The notes under the pieces: model-generated
The model's database searches: none
What the model was told of the DNA's origin: nothing
The model's input: only the letters and a program-made list of their open reading frames with translations
Shown here: piece by piece, positions 16,617 to 26,176 of the stretch
Numbering within the stretch: the first letter of the stretch is position 1
Layout: each line of letters starts with the position of its first letter
Translations under genes and position numbers: made by a program
Source of the DNA: Methanolobus sp.
GTDB lineage: Archaea; Halobacteriota; Methanosarcinia; Methanosarcinales; Methanosarcinaceae
Direction of reading: 5' to 3'
Assembly (NCBI GenBank): GCA_029762595.1
Contig: JARVGJ010000013.1
Coordinates: forward strand, 1-57,800
Length of the DNA stretch: 57,800 nt

Positions 16617-17045
16617 TTGGTAAGAGTGCTTGCAACAGGGACATTTGATCTGCTTCATCCGGGGCATATCCTCTATCTTGATGAGGCCAGGAAGATGGGC
16701 GATGAACTTTATGTGATAGTTGCCAGGGAATCTATGATCAGACATAAGCCAAAACCTATTATCCCGGATCATCAAAGAGTTGAAATGGTCGCTTCTCTTA
16801 AAGTGGTCGATAAAGCTGTTCTTGGAAGTGATACTGATATTTTTGAGCCTATTATGGAAATAAGACCTGATATTATTGCACTTGGTTATGATCAGGGATT
16901 TGATATCACACAGCTTCAGGAAGAGTTACATGACAGGGGTATTGACTGTAAGGTCGTCAGGGTAAAAAGATCCCTTGCCTGTCCTCTGTGCAGCACCGGA
17001 AAGATAATTAAAAGTGTACTTGAACGCTACAACAGATCAGATTGA
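16617..17045 (+). CDS. ribL: Archaeal FAD synthetase (RibL)
   Basis: About 142 residues of the nucleotidyltransferase family. TGTFDLLHPGHILYLDEA holds the HPGH active-site motif, and later RESMIRHKP and the ISSTRxK-like site complete the fold. It transfers AMP from ATP to FMN to make FAD. Two cysteines in ACPLCSTGK near the end match the redox-sensitive C-terminal cysteines of M. jannaschii RibL. Start: TTG at 16617, supported by AGGTGA four bases upstream and by the TATA position. It converges with the aspC-ribH-ribC cluster, the other flavin genes in this window. Confidence 0.88.
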   Translation: MVRVLATGTFDLLHPGHILYLDEARKMGDELYVIVARESMIRHKPKPIIPDHQRVEMVASLKVVDKAVLGSDTDIFEPIMEIRPDIIALGYDQGFDITQLQEELHDRGIDCKVVRVKRSLACPLCSTGKIIKSVLERYNRSD

Positions 17046-17183
17046 TCATTCGGCTAATAGGATTTTTTTATTACAAAAATTTATCACAAAAACAGAAAGC
17101 CAATATGCGATATAAAAAGCAAATAATATGTGATATAAAAATAAAAACCAGTTGAAACACAAATAAGTCAAAACAAAAAAAGA

Positions 17184-18326
17184 TCAGACAAGTGCTGATC
17201 TGATCCTTTCAAGGCCTTCTTTTATCCTGTCCAGTGATGTCGCATAGGATATTCTTATGAAATCCCTGCCACTTTCACCGAATGCGGACCCTGGTGTGAC
17301 TGCAACGTGAGCATCTGTCAGGAGTTTTTCTGCGATGGCATCACCATCCCCATACTCACTTACATCTGCAAAGGCGTAGAAAGCACCTCCAGGCTTCTGG
17401 CATTTGATCCCTATTGCATTCAGACCATCTACAAGCAGATCTCGCCTGGCCCTGAACATGCTGACCATTTCGTTTACAGGTTCCTGTGGTCCTTCCAGGG
17501 CAGCAACACCGCCGTACTGTACAAAGCTTGTTGCACTGCTGACAGAATGGGATTGTATCTTTAGCATACCTTTGAGTATTTCAGGTTCTGCGCAAACATA
17601 GCCCAGTCTCCAGCCGGTCATTGCGTAGGCTTTGGAAAAGCCGTTCACTGTTATGGTCCTTTCCTGCATCCCTTCAAAGGAGCCAATGCTCAGGTGCTCC
17701 CTGTCGTAGATGATCTTTTCATATATCTCATCTGAAAGCACAAGGATATCATTATCTATTGAAAGGTCTGCAATATGTTGCAGGGTCTGCCTGTCATAGA
17801 CAGCTCCGGTGGGATTTCCCGGACTGTTGACAACGATAAGCTTTGTCCTGTCGGTGATATATTCTTCAATATCATACGGTTTAAATCCATCTTCGGGGTC
17901 AGTAGGTACCCACACAGTGTTGGCACCTGCAAATTTTATCGCAGGGTCGTACGAGACCCATGCAGGATCAAAAAGGATAGCTTCATCCCTGTCATCAAGC
18001 ACTGACATCATTATTTCAAAGATGGCCTGTTTCGCACCAGGTGTTACAAGTATGTTTGAAGCCTTCGCATCCAGCTTGTTCTCTGTGCTAAGCTTTTGGG
18101 CAATTGCACTCCTGAGTTCCGCAATTCCTGCTGCAGGGGTGTAATGTGTCTCTCCTCTGTACATTGCATCTGCAGCAGCATCACAAATGTGCTTAGGAGT
18201 ATCGAAATCAGGTTCACCAAGGGTGAAACTTATAACGTCGATACCTTCTTCCTTCAGTTTGTTGGCAATGCTTGCAGCCTTTATCGTTGCCGATTCTTCA
18301 ACACGCTCTAATCTTGAGGATGCCAT
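17184..18326 (-). CDS. aspC: Class I aminotransferase (aspartate type)
   Basis: About 380 residues of the fold-type I aminotransferases. FTLGEPDFDTPKHI near the start, NSPGNPTGAVY, SDEIYEKIIYD, the PLP lysine in NGFSKAYAMTGWRLGY and the substrate arginine in FIRISYA are all present. Most likely aspartate:2-oxoglutarate transamination. MASSRLERVEESATIK fits the family start at 18326; ATG at 18344 is also open. It is the last gene of a leftward cluster with ribH, ribC and a class V aminotransferase. Confidence 0.9.
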   Translation of the reverse strand: MASSRLERVEESATIKAASIANKLKEEGIDVISFTLGEPDFDTPKHICDAAADAMYRGETHYTPAAGIAELRSAIAQKLSTENKLDAKASNILVTPGAKQAIFEIMMSVLDDRDEAILFDPAWVSYDPAIKFAGANTVWVPTDPEDGFKPYDIEEYITDRTKLIVVNSPGNPTGAVYDRQTLQHIADLSIDNDILVLSDEIYEKIIYDREHLSIGSFEGMQERTITVNGFSKAYAMTGWRLGYVCAEPEILKGMLKIQSHSVSSATSFVQYGGVAALEGPQEPVNEMVSMFRARRDLLVDGLNAIGIKCQKPGGAFYAFADVSEYGDGDAIAEKLLTDAHVAVTPGSAFGESGRDFIRISYATSLDRIKEGLERIRSALV

Positions 18327-18367
18327 TGAATATAACACAACCATTTTAGTATTTAGTAGTGAAAGTT

Positions 18368-18772
18368 TCAGAGACGTTGTACCAGTTTGACTGCCGCTTC
18401 CACACCACGCTTTGCATAGTCAAGACGTTCGTGGGCTTCCATCCTGGTCATTCCCGGCCCGGCAATTCCCAGTGTTACCGGCTTATTGTATTCCAGTGAG
18501 AGATCAGTGATCTTTCTTGCAGCATGCTGGACTACGATCTCATCGTGTTCTGTTGCCCCTTCTATTACTATTCCTATAGTAACTACTGCATCAATGTCTT
18601 CACGTTCACAGAGCTTTTTGATAGCCAGGGGCATATCATATACTCCAGGAACCAGGATCTTCTCCACAACCTCTGCTCCCAGGAATTTTGCATGTTCCTC
18701 ACCTAACAGTTCCATCTGGAATGTAAGGTCCCTGTTGAATTCAGCTATTACAAATCCCAATTTTATGGTCAT
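18368..18772 (-). CDS. ribH: Lumazine synthase
   Basis: 134 residues. Joins 5-amino-6-ribitylaminouracil and dihydroxybutanone phosphate to give 6,7-dimethyl-8-ribityllumazine. [45 protein letters not shown] (catalytic H in TEHDE) and [12 protein letters not shown] are the diagnostic segments. ATG at 18772 is preceded by GTGATC, a good archaeal ribosome site, so I do not use the frame start nine bases earlier. Sits between ribC and aspC on the same strand, with a 67-base gap to ribC. Confidence 0.94.
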   Translation of the reverse strand: MTIKLGFVIAEFNRDLTFQMELLGEEHAKFLGAEVVEKILVPGVYDMPLAIKKLCEREDIDAVVTIGIVIEGATEHDEIVVQHAARKITDLSLEYNKPVTLGIAGPGMTRMEAHERLDYAKRGVEAAVKLVQRL

Positions 18773-18839
18773 AATGATCACTTAAAAAGCCTTAATTGCT
18801 TTATGTATTATTATATTTTGTTATCTATCTTTTGCAGCA

Positions 18840-19316
<477 letters not shown>

Positions 19317-20468
19317 TCACAGGAGACTGTCCAGAACATCACTGGCAGCTTCCACACCTTTTCCAAGTTCTGAAATTACCCCTCTCTTTTTGAGGACAAC
19401 TTCGAGTTCCTGTATTGTCAGCATTATATCCTTTGGCTGGACATTGCCCATGCTTCCTATCCTGAAGATCTTGCCACTGAGGTGGGACTGGCCACCGGCT
19501 ATTGTGATGCCCCTGCTTAGCATATCCTTCTTTATGTCATTTCCGGAAACCCCTTGTGGGGCCTTCATAGCGCTGACAGTGTTGGAATAATGACTATGTC
19601 CGTCTTTAAGTTGCGGGAACATCTCCAGGTCCAGTGCGGCGGCTGCTGCCCTTACCGCTTCAGCACATGTCACATGACGATCTATCCTTGCAGCCATGCC
19701 TTCTTCCTTTACAATATGGAGTGCTTCCTGAAGACCAAAGAACAGAGGTACTGCCGGAGTATAGGGGGTCTGTGATTTATCACCGCTTTTCTTGTACGCC
19801 TTAAGGTCAAGATAGTATGGCATTCTTTCCTTGTCCACCATGGTGTCAAAAGCTTTCTCGCTGACAGAGATCATTGAAAGCCCGGGTGGTGCAGCGATGC
19901 ACTTTTGTGAACCAACAACAGCAATATCGACACCCCACTCATCGGTCTTAACAGTATCTCCGCCAAGTGTTGTCACACCATCCATAATGAAAAGTGCGTC
20001 ATGCTTCTTTGCAAGCTTACCGATTTCCTTTGCAGGGTTCTGTATTCCCACTGAGGTCTCGTTGTGGACAAGGGTGATGGTCTTTGCCCCTTCTTCAAGT
20101 TTCTTTTCAACTTCATCAAGATCAAAGGAATGGCCCCATTCATTCTCCAGAGGGTTGACCTTTCCATATCTTGCAGCTATATCCTTGAATCTTTCGCCGA
20201 ACTTGCCGTTCTCCAGGGTGACTACAACATCGTCCTTGCATGTTGTACATCCGATGGCTGCTTCCATTGCAGCGGTACCAGAACCACTGATAATAAAAAT
20301 GTCATTTTTTGTCTGAAAAACATCAGCCAGGATCTCACAGCAATCATCATACATTGCTGCAAATTCGGCTCCCCTGTGGTTGATCATGGGTTTTGACATT
20401 GCCCTGAGAACCCTGGGTGCCACCGGGACCGGTCCCGGCATCATAAGAAGTGTATCTTCAAGATTCAT
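19317..20468 (-). CDS. Class V aminotransferase (AGXT-like)
   Basis: 383 residues. MPGPVPVAPRVLRAMSKP and HRGAEF open the fold; SGSGTAAMEAAI, VHNETSVGIQNP, IMDGVTTLGGD and the PLP lysine in VVGSQKCIAAPPG follow. Relatives in methanogens act as broad-specificity aspartate or alanine:glyoxylate-type transaminases; the exact pair cannot be read from sequence. It is first in the leftward unit with ribC, ribH and aspC. Having two aminotransferases around two riboflavin genes is noteworthy but may only reflect shared promoter use. Confidence 0.9.
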   Translation of the reverse strand: MNLEDTLLMMPGPVPVAPRVLRAMSKPMINHRGAEFAAMYDDCCEILADVFQTKNDIFIISGSGTAAMEAAIGCTTCKDDVVVTLENGKFGERFKDIAARYGKVNPLENEWGHSFDLDEVEKKLEEGAKTITLVHNETSVGIQNPAKEIGKLAKKHDALFIMDGVTTLGGDTVKTDEWGVDIAVVGSQKCIAAPPGLSMISVSEKAFDTMVDKERMPYYLDLKAYKKSGDKSQTPYTPAVPLFFGLQEALHIVKEEGMAARIDRHVTCAEAVRAAAAALDLEMFPQLKDGHSHYSNTVSAMKAPQGVSGNDIKKDMLSRGITIAGGQSHLSGKIFRIGSMGNVQPKDIMLTIQELEVVLKKRGVISELGKGVEAASDVLDSLL

Positions 20469-20631
20469 TATTAATCTCCCGATCTATGCTGTAATTGCAA
20501 TTTAAGTGATTTTATGTGGCGTGCCCGATGTAAAACAACTCCATTCTCTAAAAAGAACCGTCTTTCAAAGGCAACTTTTGCCTGATATGTAACCTTATTA
20601 TATAATCTTAGCCAGACACAACCTTAAGATC

Positions 20632-21189
20632 CTAATCACTCAATAATTTCAGTATATCGTATTTTGTCACGACCCCGATGACCTGACCGTTCTCCAGCAC
20701 CATTACAGCAGGATTTTTTTCCAGCATGTAGGATGCAGTTTTCACATCCGTGTTAGGTGAGAGCGCAGGGAATGAATCTCCCATTATATCAGCTATCTTC
20801 ATGTGGGATACCACAGAGGTCTTCTTATTTGCCATTGACCTGACTATCATCTCTTCAGATATACTGCCAACGGAGGTGCCATCCCTGATAACAGGTATCT
20901 GCGATATGTTATATTTCTCCATTATGTATACTGCTTTGTCTACGCTCTCATCAGGAGGCACTGCTATCAGTTCACGGTTCATTATGTCCTTCAGGCACAC
21001 ATCCTCCTTCTCTATCTCATTGAACACTTCAATTATCTTCTTCAGGGTGGATAATCTTGGATCGACATCTCCTGATTCTATTCTTGCTATAAGTGGCTGG
21101 CTTACACCTGCACGTTTAGCAAGGTCATTCTGTGTAAGGCCCAGATCTATCCTTTTTTGCTTCAGTTCATCGGGTAATGGAAGTTGCAT
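20632..21189 (-). CDS. HTH (XRE) regulator with paired CBS domains
   Basis: 185 residues. An N-terminal Cro/CI-type helix-turn-helix (about 12-55; LTQNDLAKRAGVSQPLIARIESG) is fused to two CBS domains (about 60-118 and 128-184; IMNRELIAVPPDESVDKAVYIM, VVTKYDILKLLSD). CBS pairs bind adenine nucleotides or SAM, so this is probably an energy- or metabolite-sensing transcription factor. The architecture is common in methanogens. No conserved target can be read here; it is monocistronic and sits opposite nothing obvious. Confidence 0.9.
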   Translation of the reverse strand: MQLPLPDELKQKRIDLGLTQNDLAKRAGVSQPLIARIESGDVDPRLSTLKKIIEVFNEIEKEDVCLKDIMNRELIAVPPDESVDKAVYIMEKYNISQIPVIRDGTSVGSISEEMIVRSMANKKTSVVSHMKIADIMGDSFPALSPNTDVKTASYMLEKNPAVMVLENGQVIGVVTKYDILKLLSD

Positions 21190-21304
21190 ACTTATTACTC
21201 ATGGTAATTATCCTATTTAAAACCAGTTAAAGAAAGCAAATAACATCCAACAAAAGGCAGCCGTTAACATAAGGAAGGTAAAAGGAAAGAAGATAAAAGG
21301 AAGA

Positions 21305-21763
21305 TCAGGAATTCGTGCTGAATTCCATCACATTACCCTCATTGTCTGTCATTGTGACCTTCCCTTTCATGGCTTTCATTTCTGACAGAATGTTACCATC
21401 CCTGTCGTAGGCTGTCCAGATGAATGACTCATCGTCCTCGTTTGACCAGAGGTATTCCATCCTTACCATCCCATCATCATCCGGAACGCTGGTTTCATAT
21501 ACAGCATGGCACATTTCGATTCCTTCGACAACCCTGGTACCTACTACTTCCATTGTTACCAGTTCCCCGGACCCGGGGTTACTTAAAGTCCACACAGTAC
21601 CAACAGGGCAACTATCATCTGCAGACCCTTCATTATAGGTGACTTCGTATTCGTTTCCATCTCCATCTTCAAACTTGACGATTGAATCTTCTTTATCGCT
21701 ACACCCGGATACTGCAAGTGACAATACCAGTAATATAAGGAATACTATCATTCTCTTTTGCAT
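21305..21763 (-). CDS. Small lipoprotein of unknown function
   Basis: 152 residues. The start is a signal peptide with lipobox AVSGC (C21), so the mature chain is probably lipid-anchored on the outer face. The rest is acidic and beta-rich with no family I recognise: KFEDGDGNEYEVTYNEG, then CPVGTVWTLSNPGSGE and AVYETSVPDDDG. Two more cysteines (in DSCPV and EMCHA) could form a disulfide. It has its own start with upstream AGGGGTG and is probably monocistronic. Confidence 0.7.
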   Translation of the reverse strand: MQKRMIVFLILLVLSLAVSGCSDKEDSIVKFEDGDGNEYEVTYNEGSADDSCPVGTVWTLSNPGSGELVTMEVVGTRVVEGIEMCHAVYETSVPDDDGMVRMEYLWSNEDDESFIWTAYDRDGNILSEMKAMKGKVTMTDNEGNVMEFSTNS

Positions 21764-21834
21764 AGGACACCCCTTTTTGAAAGAGAGTGATATTTGTCCG
21801 GATTTAAATGTATTGATTTATCCCGGAAATGGAT

Positions 21835-22779
21835 TCAGTTGTAAAGCGAGAACAGGCCAGCCACATATCCAATATATACTCCGACTATAAGTCCGCCTTC
21901 CCATCTTTCCAGTTTCTTTCCCGTGATCCCGAATATCAGCAGCAGCACCATTATAATTATCATTAAAGGAAAATCGTACTCAAGGGATTGAGGTAATATG
22001 TTCAATGGTGTTATCTGTGCGGATACTCCCAGGATGAGTGCAATGTCCATGGTGTTGGCTCCGAGTATATTGCCTATGGATATGTCCTGATGTCCCTTTA
22101 AAGTGGATGAGACTGCTGTGATAAGCTCCGGGAGTGATGTGCCAAGAGCTACCAAGGTAAGGGCTATTATCATCTCCGGGATACCTAGCCATTCTGCTAT
22201 GGTTATTCCGGAATTTACAAGAATACGGCTGCCTAGCACAACAAGAAGTGCACCGCTGACAAAGAGCATGATGTCCCTTTTCAACTGGCTCAGGGGAACT
22301 TTCTCCCTTATACTTTCATTATCTTTAAAAATAGCACGTTGTAAACGGACATTATAATACATGAAACCTATAAACACCATCAACAGCAGTATCCCATCGA
22401 AAGATGATATCACACCATCATATGCCACAACTATCAGGAGCAATGCAGAGAAGAGCATGAAAGCACCTTTACGGGTAAACCCATGGATCTCCACTGGTAT
22501 TGCTTTCATAGCAATTATTAAACCCAGTACAAGGCCTATATTGCACAATGCAGAACCGACAGCATTACCTACTGTCATTTCAACATGGCCCATGTAAGCT
22601 GCCATTACAGAAACGGTGAATTCGGGTGCAGTAGTTGCAAAACTGACTATCGTAGCTCCTATTATTATCTTGGGAATGCCGCTCTTTTCGGAAATGGATA
22701 CCGCGGATTCTACGAACCAGTCTGCGCCTTTTGTGATCATCAGCAGACTTAGGATCAATAATGCAACCGTTACAAACAT
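21835..22779 (-). CDS. Calcium/sodium antiporter (CaCA, YrbG-like)
   Basis: 314 residues, about ten transmembrane helices in two inverted halves. The alpha repeats are clear: GATIVSFATTAPEFTVSV with GNAVGSALCNIGLVLGL in the first half, and LVALGTSLPELITAVSS with GNILGANTMDIALILG in the second. The acidic residue of each (T/A-PE and LPE) is the cation ligand. Exchanges Ca2+ for Na+ (or H+) across the membrane. Length agrees with YrbG and M. jannaschii NCX. Confidence 0.92.
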   Translation of the reverse strand: MFVTVALLILSLLMITKGADWFVESAVSISEKSGIPKIIIGATIVSFATTAPEFTVSVMAAYMGHVEMTVGNAVGSALCNIGLVLGLIIAMKAIPVEIHGFTRKGAFMLFSALLLIVVAYDGVISSFDGILLLMVFIGFMYYNVRLQRAIFKDNESIREKVPLSQLKRDIMLFVSGALLVVLGSRILVNSGITIAEWLGIPEMIIALTLVALGTSLPELITAVSSTLKGHQDISIGNILGANTMDIALILGVSAQITPLNILPQSLEYDFPLMIIIMVLLLIFGITGKKLERWEGGLIVGVYIGYVAGLFSLYN

Positions 22780-22910
22780 GAGGGTCTGTATATATTCTCA
22801 AGGGATTTAAAGTAAGTGACATCATGGGATGCCATTGTCACAATTTGTATATATGCACAAAAACGGGATAGTTCCCTGAAAGGAACCCATGGAAGGTTCC
22901 TCAGGATGTT

Positions 22911-23612
22911 TTACTCTTTATGTCTTCGGTAAATGAATGCAAGTCCCAGGATCGCAAGCATCGGAATGGCTATTGTCGGGAACTCGGGGATCTCGTTGTT
23001 TTCAGGTATTGTCCGCTCAGCATTTTCATTTTCTTCATTTTCTTCTTCTGCTCTTGCATCTTCAGGAGCAGGGTCAGTTGAAGTAATAGCTCCTACTGCA
23101 TCCATGTCTGCACCTTCATATGAAGTGCCTTTGCTGAGTCCGGTCAGATCTGTCAGTTTCACATAACTGTACTTTTCTCCCTGGATGACGCCTTCTATGG
23201 GGTCAATGTCAAAGAGCGTTTTCTTATTGGCATCGCCTATCTTTATCCAGTTCTGACCGTCACTGCTGATAAACACTTCCACAAATTCCCTTGCAGAGGT
23301 GCCTGCTTCAAAAATTGCCAGATCGTACTGACTGTCACCGGATGTTGTCAGGGCGTTATCTGTGAACTTAACGATTATATGGCCTTTATCACCAAGGCTC
23401 ACATACTTCCCGTCAGGTATTCCAAGTATCCTGCTGACGTCTCCTGAAGCTGCTCCGCCGTTTAGCTGATAGTCTACTACCTCATCAGCAAAGGAAACTG
23501 CTCCTGCAGGAAATTCAACTCCTCTATAGGGAGCTCCCAGTGTCGTGCCTGTTGTTGTCAGGCAGATCAATATTATAACAACTGAAATCAGTAATTTTCT
23601 TACATGTTCCAT
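22911..23612 (-). CDS. Surface protein with PEF-CTERM anchor
   Basis: 233 residues: signal peptide (1-26), a single beta-sandwich-like domain (about 30-185) and an acidic linker. The C-terminal tripartite signal is PEFPTIAIPMLAILGLAFIY followed by RRHKE. That is the PEF-CTERM sorting signal, cut and anchored by an archaeosortase in Methanosarcinales; the sortase gene is not in this window. The domain (ILGIPDGKYVSLGDKGHI, YDLAIFEAGT, GADMDAVGAI) recurs in archaeal and bacterial surface proteins, with a discoidin-like pattern, but has no assigned ligand. Confidence 0.82.
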   Translation of the reverse strand: MEHVRKLLISVVIILICLTTTGTTLGAPYRGVEFPAGAVSFADEVVDYQLNGGAASGDVSRILGIPDGKYVSLGDKGHIIVKFTDNALTTSGDSQYDLAIFEAGTSAREFVEVFISSDGQNWIKIGDANKKTLFDIDPIEGVIQGEKYSYVKLTDLTGLSKGTSYEGADMDAVGAITSTDPAPEDARAEEENEENENAERTIPENNEIPEFPTIAIPMLAILGLAFIYRRHKE

Positions 23613-23942
23613 TTAATAATATACCACCATATATCTATTATTTCGGCTTATGCCGGATGTTCCTGTCCTAAAATATTAATTGTTTATAAGTTTTACAAAA
23701 TTTGTTTTTTATGTATATCTGACTGATAAACTAACATCAATAAAAACAAAATTTCATTATCTCGGTTTTAAACTCTTTAAAATACTATTTATCTTCCACA
23801 ATACCAGCAGATCCTGAATACCCGCCGGACCAGCACAAAGTAACAGGGCCGTGCAAAGCTTTTCCTTTTACAGCTATCCTGCAAGGTTAAGCTTATTGCA
23901 CATGATAAAAATACAGAACAGACAACCTACAGGAATGGTCCT
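23613..23942. other. Intergenic region, 330 bp, divergent promoters
   Basis: Holds the promoters of the leftward PEF-CTERM gene (A+T-rich 23613-23780) and the rightward DUF89 gene. The piece at about 23800-23900 is richer in G+C than its surroundings, with a small GCAC/GTGC pairing, but I cannot build a convincing RNA from it. Confidence 0.35.
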
Positions 23943-24830
23943 ATGAAAGTTCACCCAAGATGTTCGTATTGCCTGCTATCCAGGGTCCACCTGGAAGCGG
24001 AACTGTCAACAGATGACGAAGAGCTCATGCATAAAGCTATCCTTGGTGGCATTGGGGTATTGAACGCACTGTATCAGCCGGGTATGCCTGCTGCAGAACT
24101 CTCCACTCCTATGCACAGGAAAGCCTATGAGATACTTAACGACAATGATCCGTACCGTGCAATGAAGGAGCTGAGCAGCCAGACCGCAGCCAGGTTCCTG
24201 CCTGTCATACGCTCCCACGTTTTCAATGGGGATGAGGACGATGTAGCCACTTTCAAAAGGGCGGTACTTGCGGCTGTGATAGGTAATTATTTCGATTACG
24301 GGGTTATGGGACTTGAAGTGCCAATTGATGTCTTTGATGAGACCTTCCGGGAGCATTTCGGGCGTGGACTTGACATTGATGATACTGACCGCATGCTGGA
24401 CAAACTGGGCAATGTCGTGTATCTGGCTGACAATTGCGGTGAGATACTCATTGATACTCTTGTATTTGAGATCATTCGGAAAATGGGTGGTAAGATCACT
24501 CTGGTTGTCAGGGGCGCACCAATACTTAACGATGTGACTATGGAAGAAGTCCGGGAGTTTGGTATCGATGTAATGGTCGACAGGGTGCTAACGACCGGTT
24601 CCAATGCAATCGGTGTTCGTTTTGAAGAAGCTCCGCAGGAGCTTAAGGATGCACTTGATGATGCATCACTGATCATCAGTAAAGGAATGGCAAATTATGA
24701 GACCTTGTCAGAAGAGAATTATAGGCCCATAGCATATCTACTAAAGGTGAAGTGTGATCCTGTGGGAGAGGACATAGGCGCACCAAGGGGCTGTTCAGTG
24801 GCCCGTTTATTCGAACAGGAGGGATGTTGA
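23943..24830 (+). CDS. DUF89/ARMT1-like metal-dependent phosphatase
   Basis: 295 residues of the DUF89 damage-control phosphatase superfamily. The N-terminal CSYC pair (C8, C11) marks the archaeal/plant-like subgroup. The core shows DNCGEILIDTL, VVRGAPILNDVTMEE and SKGMANYETL, the metal and phosphate-binding segments. Family members hydrolyse damaged or unwanted sugar and nucleotide phosphates using Co2+, Ni2+ or Mn2+. It overlaps cooT by one base (TGATG), so the two are coupled, which hints at a metal link. Confidence 0.85.
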   Translation: MKVHPRCSYCLLSRVHLEAELSTDDEELMHKAILGGIGVLNALYQPGMPAAELSTPMHRKAYEILNDNDPYRAMKELSSQTAARFLPVIRSHVFNGDEDDVATFKRAVLAAVIGNYFDYGVMGLEVPIDVFDETFREHFGRGLDIDDTDRMLDKLGNVVYLADNCGEILIDTLVFEIIRKMGGKITLVVRGAPILNDVTMEEVREFGIDVMVDRVLTTGSNAIGVRFEEAPQELKDALDDASLIISKGMANYETLSEENYRPIAYLLKVKCDPVGEDIGAPRGCSVARLFEQEGC

Positions 24831-25018
24831 TGTGTGAACTGAAAGTTGTCATGGTAAAAGGCGATACTCGCAGCATGGTCATGGAATCAGTGACAAGGAT
24901 AATTGTTGACGGGGATGATATAGGTCTTTACGGAATACTTGGGGAGAAAGAATCTGTAAAAGGTTTTATCAAAGAGATAAACTTTACAACGGGAGAAGCT
25001 ATTATAGTTAACAGGTGA
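24830..25018 (+). CDS. cooT: CooT-family nickel-binding protein
   Basis: 62 residues beginning MCELKVVMVKG. In Rhodospirillum CooT the Cys2 residue is the nickel ligand, and here Cys2 is kept. The rest is the small RNA-binding-like beta barrel of the family (VTRIIVDGDDIGLYGILGEK, FIKEINFTTGEAIIV). It may bring nickel to CODH/ACS or another nickel enzyme; the cdh operon starts about 6.7 kb downstream. Start ATG 24830 is fixed by AGGAGGG at 24817-24823; the ATG at 24824 would abut that site. Confidence 0.85.
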   Translation: MCELKVVMVKGDTRSMVMESVTRIIVDGDDIGLYGILGEKESVKGFIKEINFTTGEAIIVNR

Positions 25019-25067
25019 ATTCAAATAATACTTCACAAGTGAGTTTAAATTTTAGTATGAAGATATG

Positions 25068-25112
25068 ATTCTGTTATTATCTGATCATATGTCAATGACG
25101 TTGAAACAGAAT
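25068..25112 (+). promoter_or_regulatory. Inverted repeat in the GAPDH leader
   Basis: ATTCTGTT (25068-25075) and AACAGAAT (25105-25112) can pair across 29 bases, between a TTTAAATTTT TATA-like box near 25043 and the ribosome site GAGGAAGGG at 25129. It would lie at the start of the transcript leader. Confidence 0.35.
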
Positions 25113-25141
25113 TCAATAGACAAATAGAGGAAGGGAATAAG

Positions 25142-26149
25142 ATGTCAAAGGTAAAAGTTGCGATAAACGGATATGGTACGATCGGTAAAAGAGTTGCTGA
25201 TGCTGTTACCATGCAGGATGATATGGAGATAATAGGTGTTTCCAAAACAAGACCTAATTATGAAGCTTTCATTGCACAGCAGAGAGGTTATGATGTGTAC
25301 ACCCTTGCTGATAGGGTGGATGCTATGATCAAGGCAGGTATCCCTGCTGCGGGTACTGTGGAAGATATGATAGCAAAGGCCGATGTGGTTGTTGACTGTA
25401 CTCCGGGAGGAGTTGGTGAGAAGAACAAGGCACTCTATGAGAAAGCCGGTGTCAAGGCTATCTGGCAGGGTGGCGAAGATCATGAACTTGCAGGTTGCTC
25501 GTTCAATGCTGAGGCAAACTATGCCCAGGCAATTGGAAGGGACTTTGTAAGGGTTGTTTCCTGTAATACCACAGGCCTTTGCAGGGTCATATATCCGCTT
25601 GATCAGGAGTACGGTGTGAAGAAGGTCAGGGTCACGCTTATGCGAAGGGCCGCCGACCCGAATGATATCAAGACCGGCCCTATCAATGCCATTGTGCCAA
25701 ACCCTATCAAGCTACCTTCACACCACGGCCCTGATGTAAAGTCGGTTATCCCTCACATCAATATTACCTCTACTGCAGTGAAGCTGCCTACGACCCTGAT
25801 GCATCTGCACACGCTTAACATCGAACTTGAGAAGGATTGCACTGCAGATGATGTGAAAGCCCTTTTTGCAAAGCAGTCACGTATAAGATTCGTGGGGCAG
25901 GGTATCAGCTCAACAGCGGAGATAATGGAGCTTGGAAAGGACCTTGGACGCCCAAGGGGCGATATGTGGGAGAACTGCATATGGGAAGACTCTGTAACAA
26001 TGTATGAGGGTGAGCTTTACTTCTTCCAGGCAATTCACCAGGAGTCCGATGTTATCCCTGAGAATATAGATGCTATCCGTGCCATGACGGAGCTTGAGAG
26101 CGATGGCGCAAAATCCATAGCAAAGACCAACAGGGCAATGGGACTTTAA
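25142..26149 (+). CDS. gap: Archaeal (type II) glyceraldehyde-3-phosphate dehydrogenase
   Basis: 335 residues, the archaeal phosphorylating enzyme. INGYGTIGKRVADAV is the nucleotide fold; the catalytic cysteine is in VVSCNTTGLCRV (near 140); LMRRAADPNDIKTGPINAI and PSHHGPDVKSVIP are characteristic of the archaeal class. In methanogens it works mainly in gluconeogenesis, reducing bisphosphoglycerate made from acetyl-CoA-derived pyruvate. It is followed closely by the phosphatase-NAD kinase pair, a sensible grouping since all use NADP(H) or sugar phosphates. Confidence 0.95.
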   Translation: MSKVKVAINGYGTIGKRVADAVTMQDDMEIIGVSKTRPNYEAFIAQQRGYDVYTLADRVDAMIKAGIPAAGTVEDMIAKADVVVDCTPGGVGEKNKALYEKAGVKAIWQGGEDHELAGCSFNAEANYAQAIGRDFVRVVSCNTTGLCRVIYPLDQEYGVKKVRVTLMRRAADPNDIKTGPINAIVPNPIKLPSHHGPDVKSVIPHINITSTAVKLPTTLMHLHTLNIELEKDCTADDVKALFAKQSRIRFVGQGISSTAEIMELGKDLGRPRGDMWENCIWEDSVTMYEGELYFFQAIHQESDVIPENIDAIRAMTELESDGAKSIAKTNRAMGL

Positions 26150-26176
26150 TCTATATTGAAAACAGAGCCCTACTTT

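Noticed and set aside
19973-20396. Plus- and minus-strand ORFs inside the class V aminotransferase gene
   Set aside because: Out-of-frame shadows with no family features.
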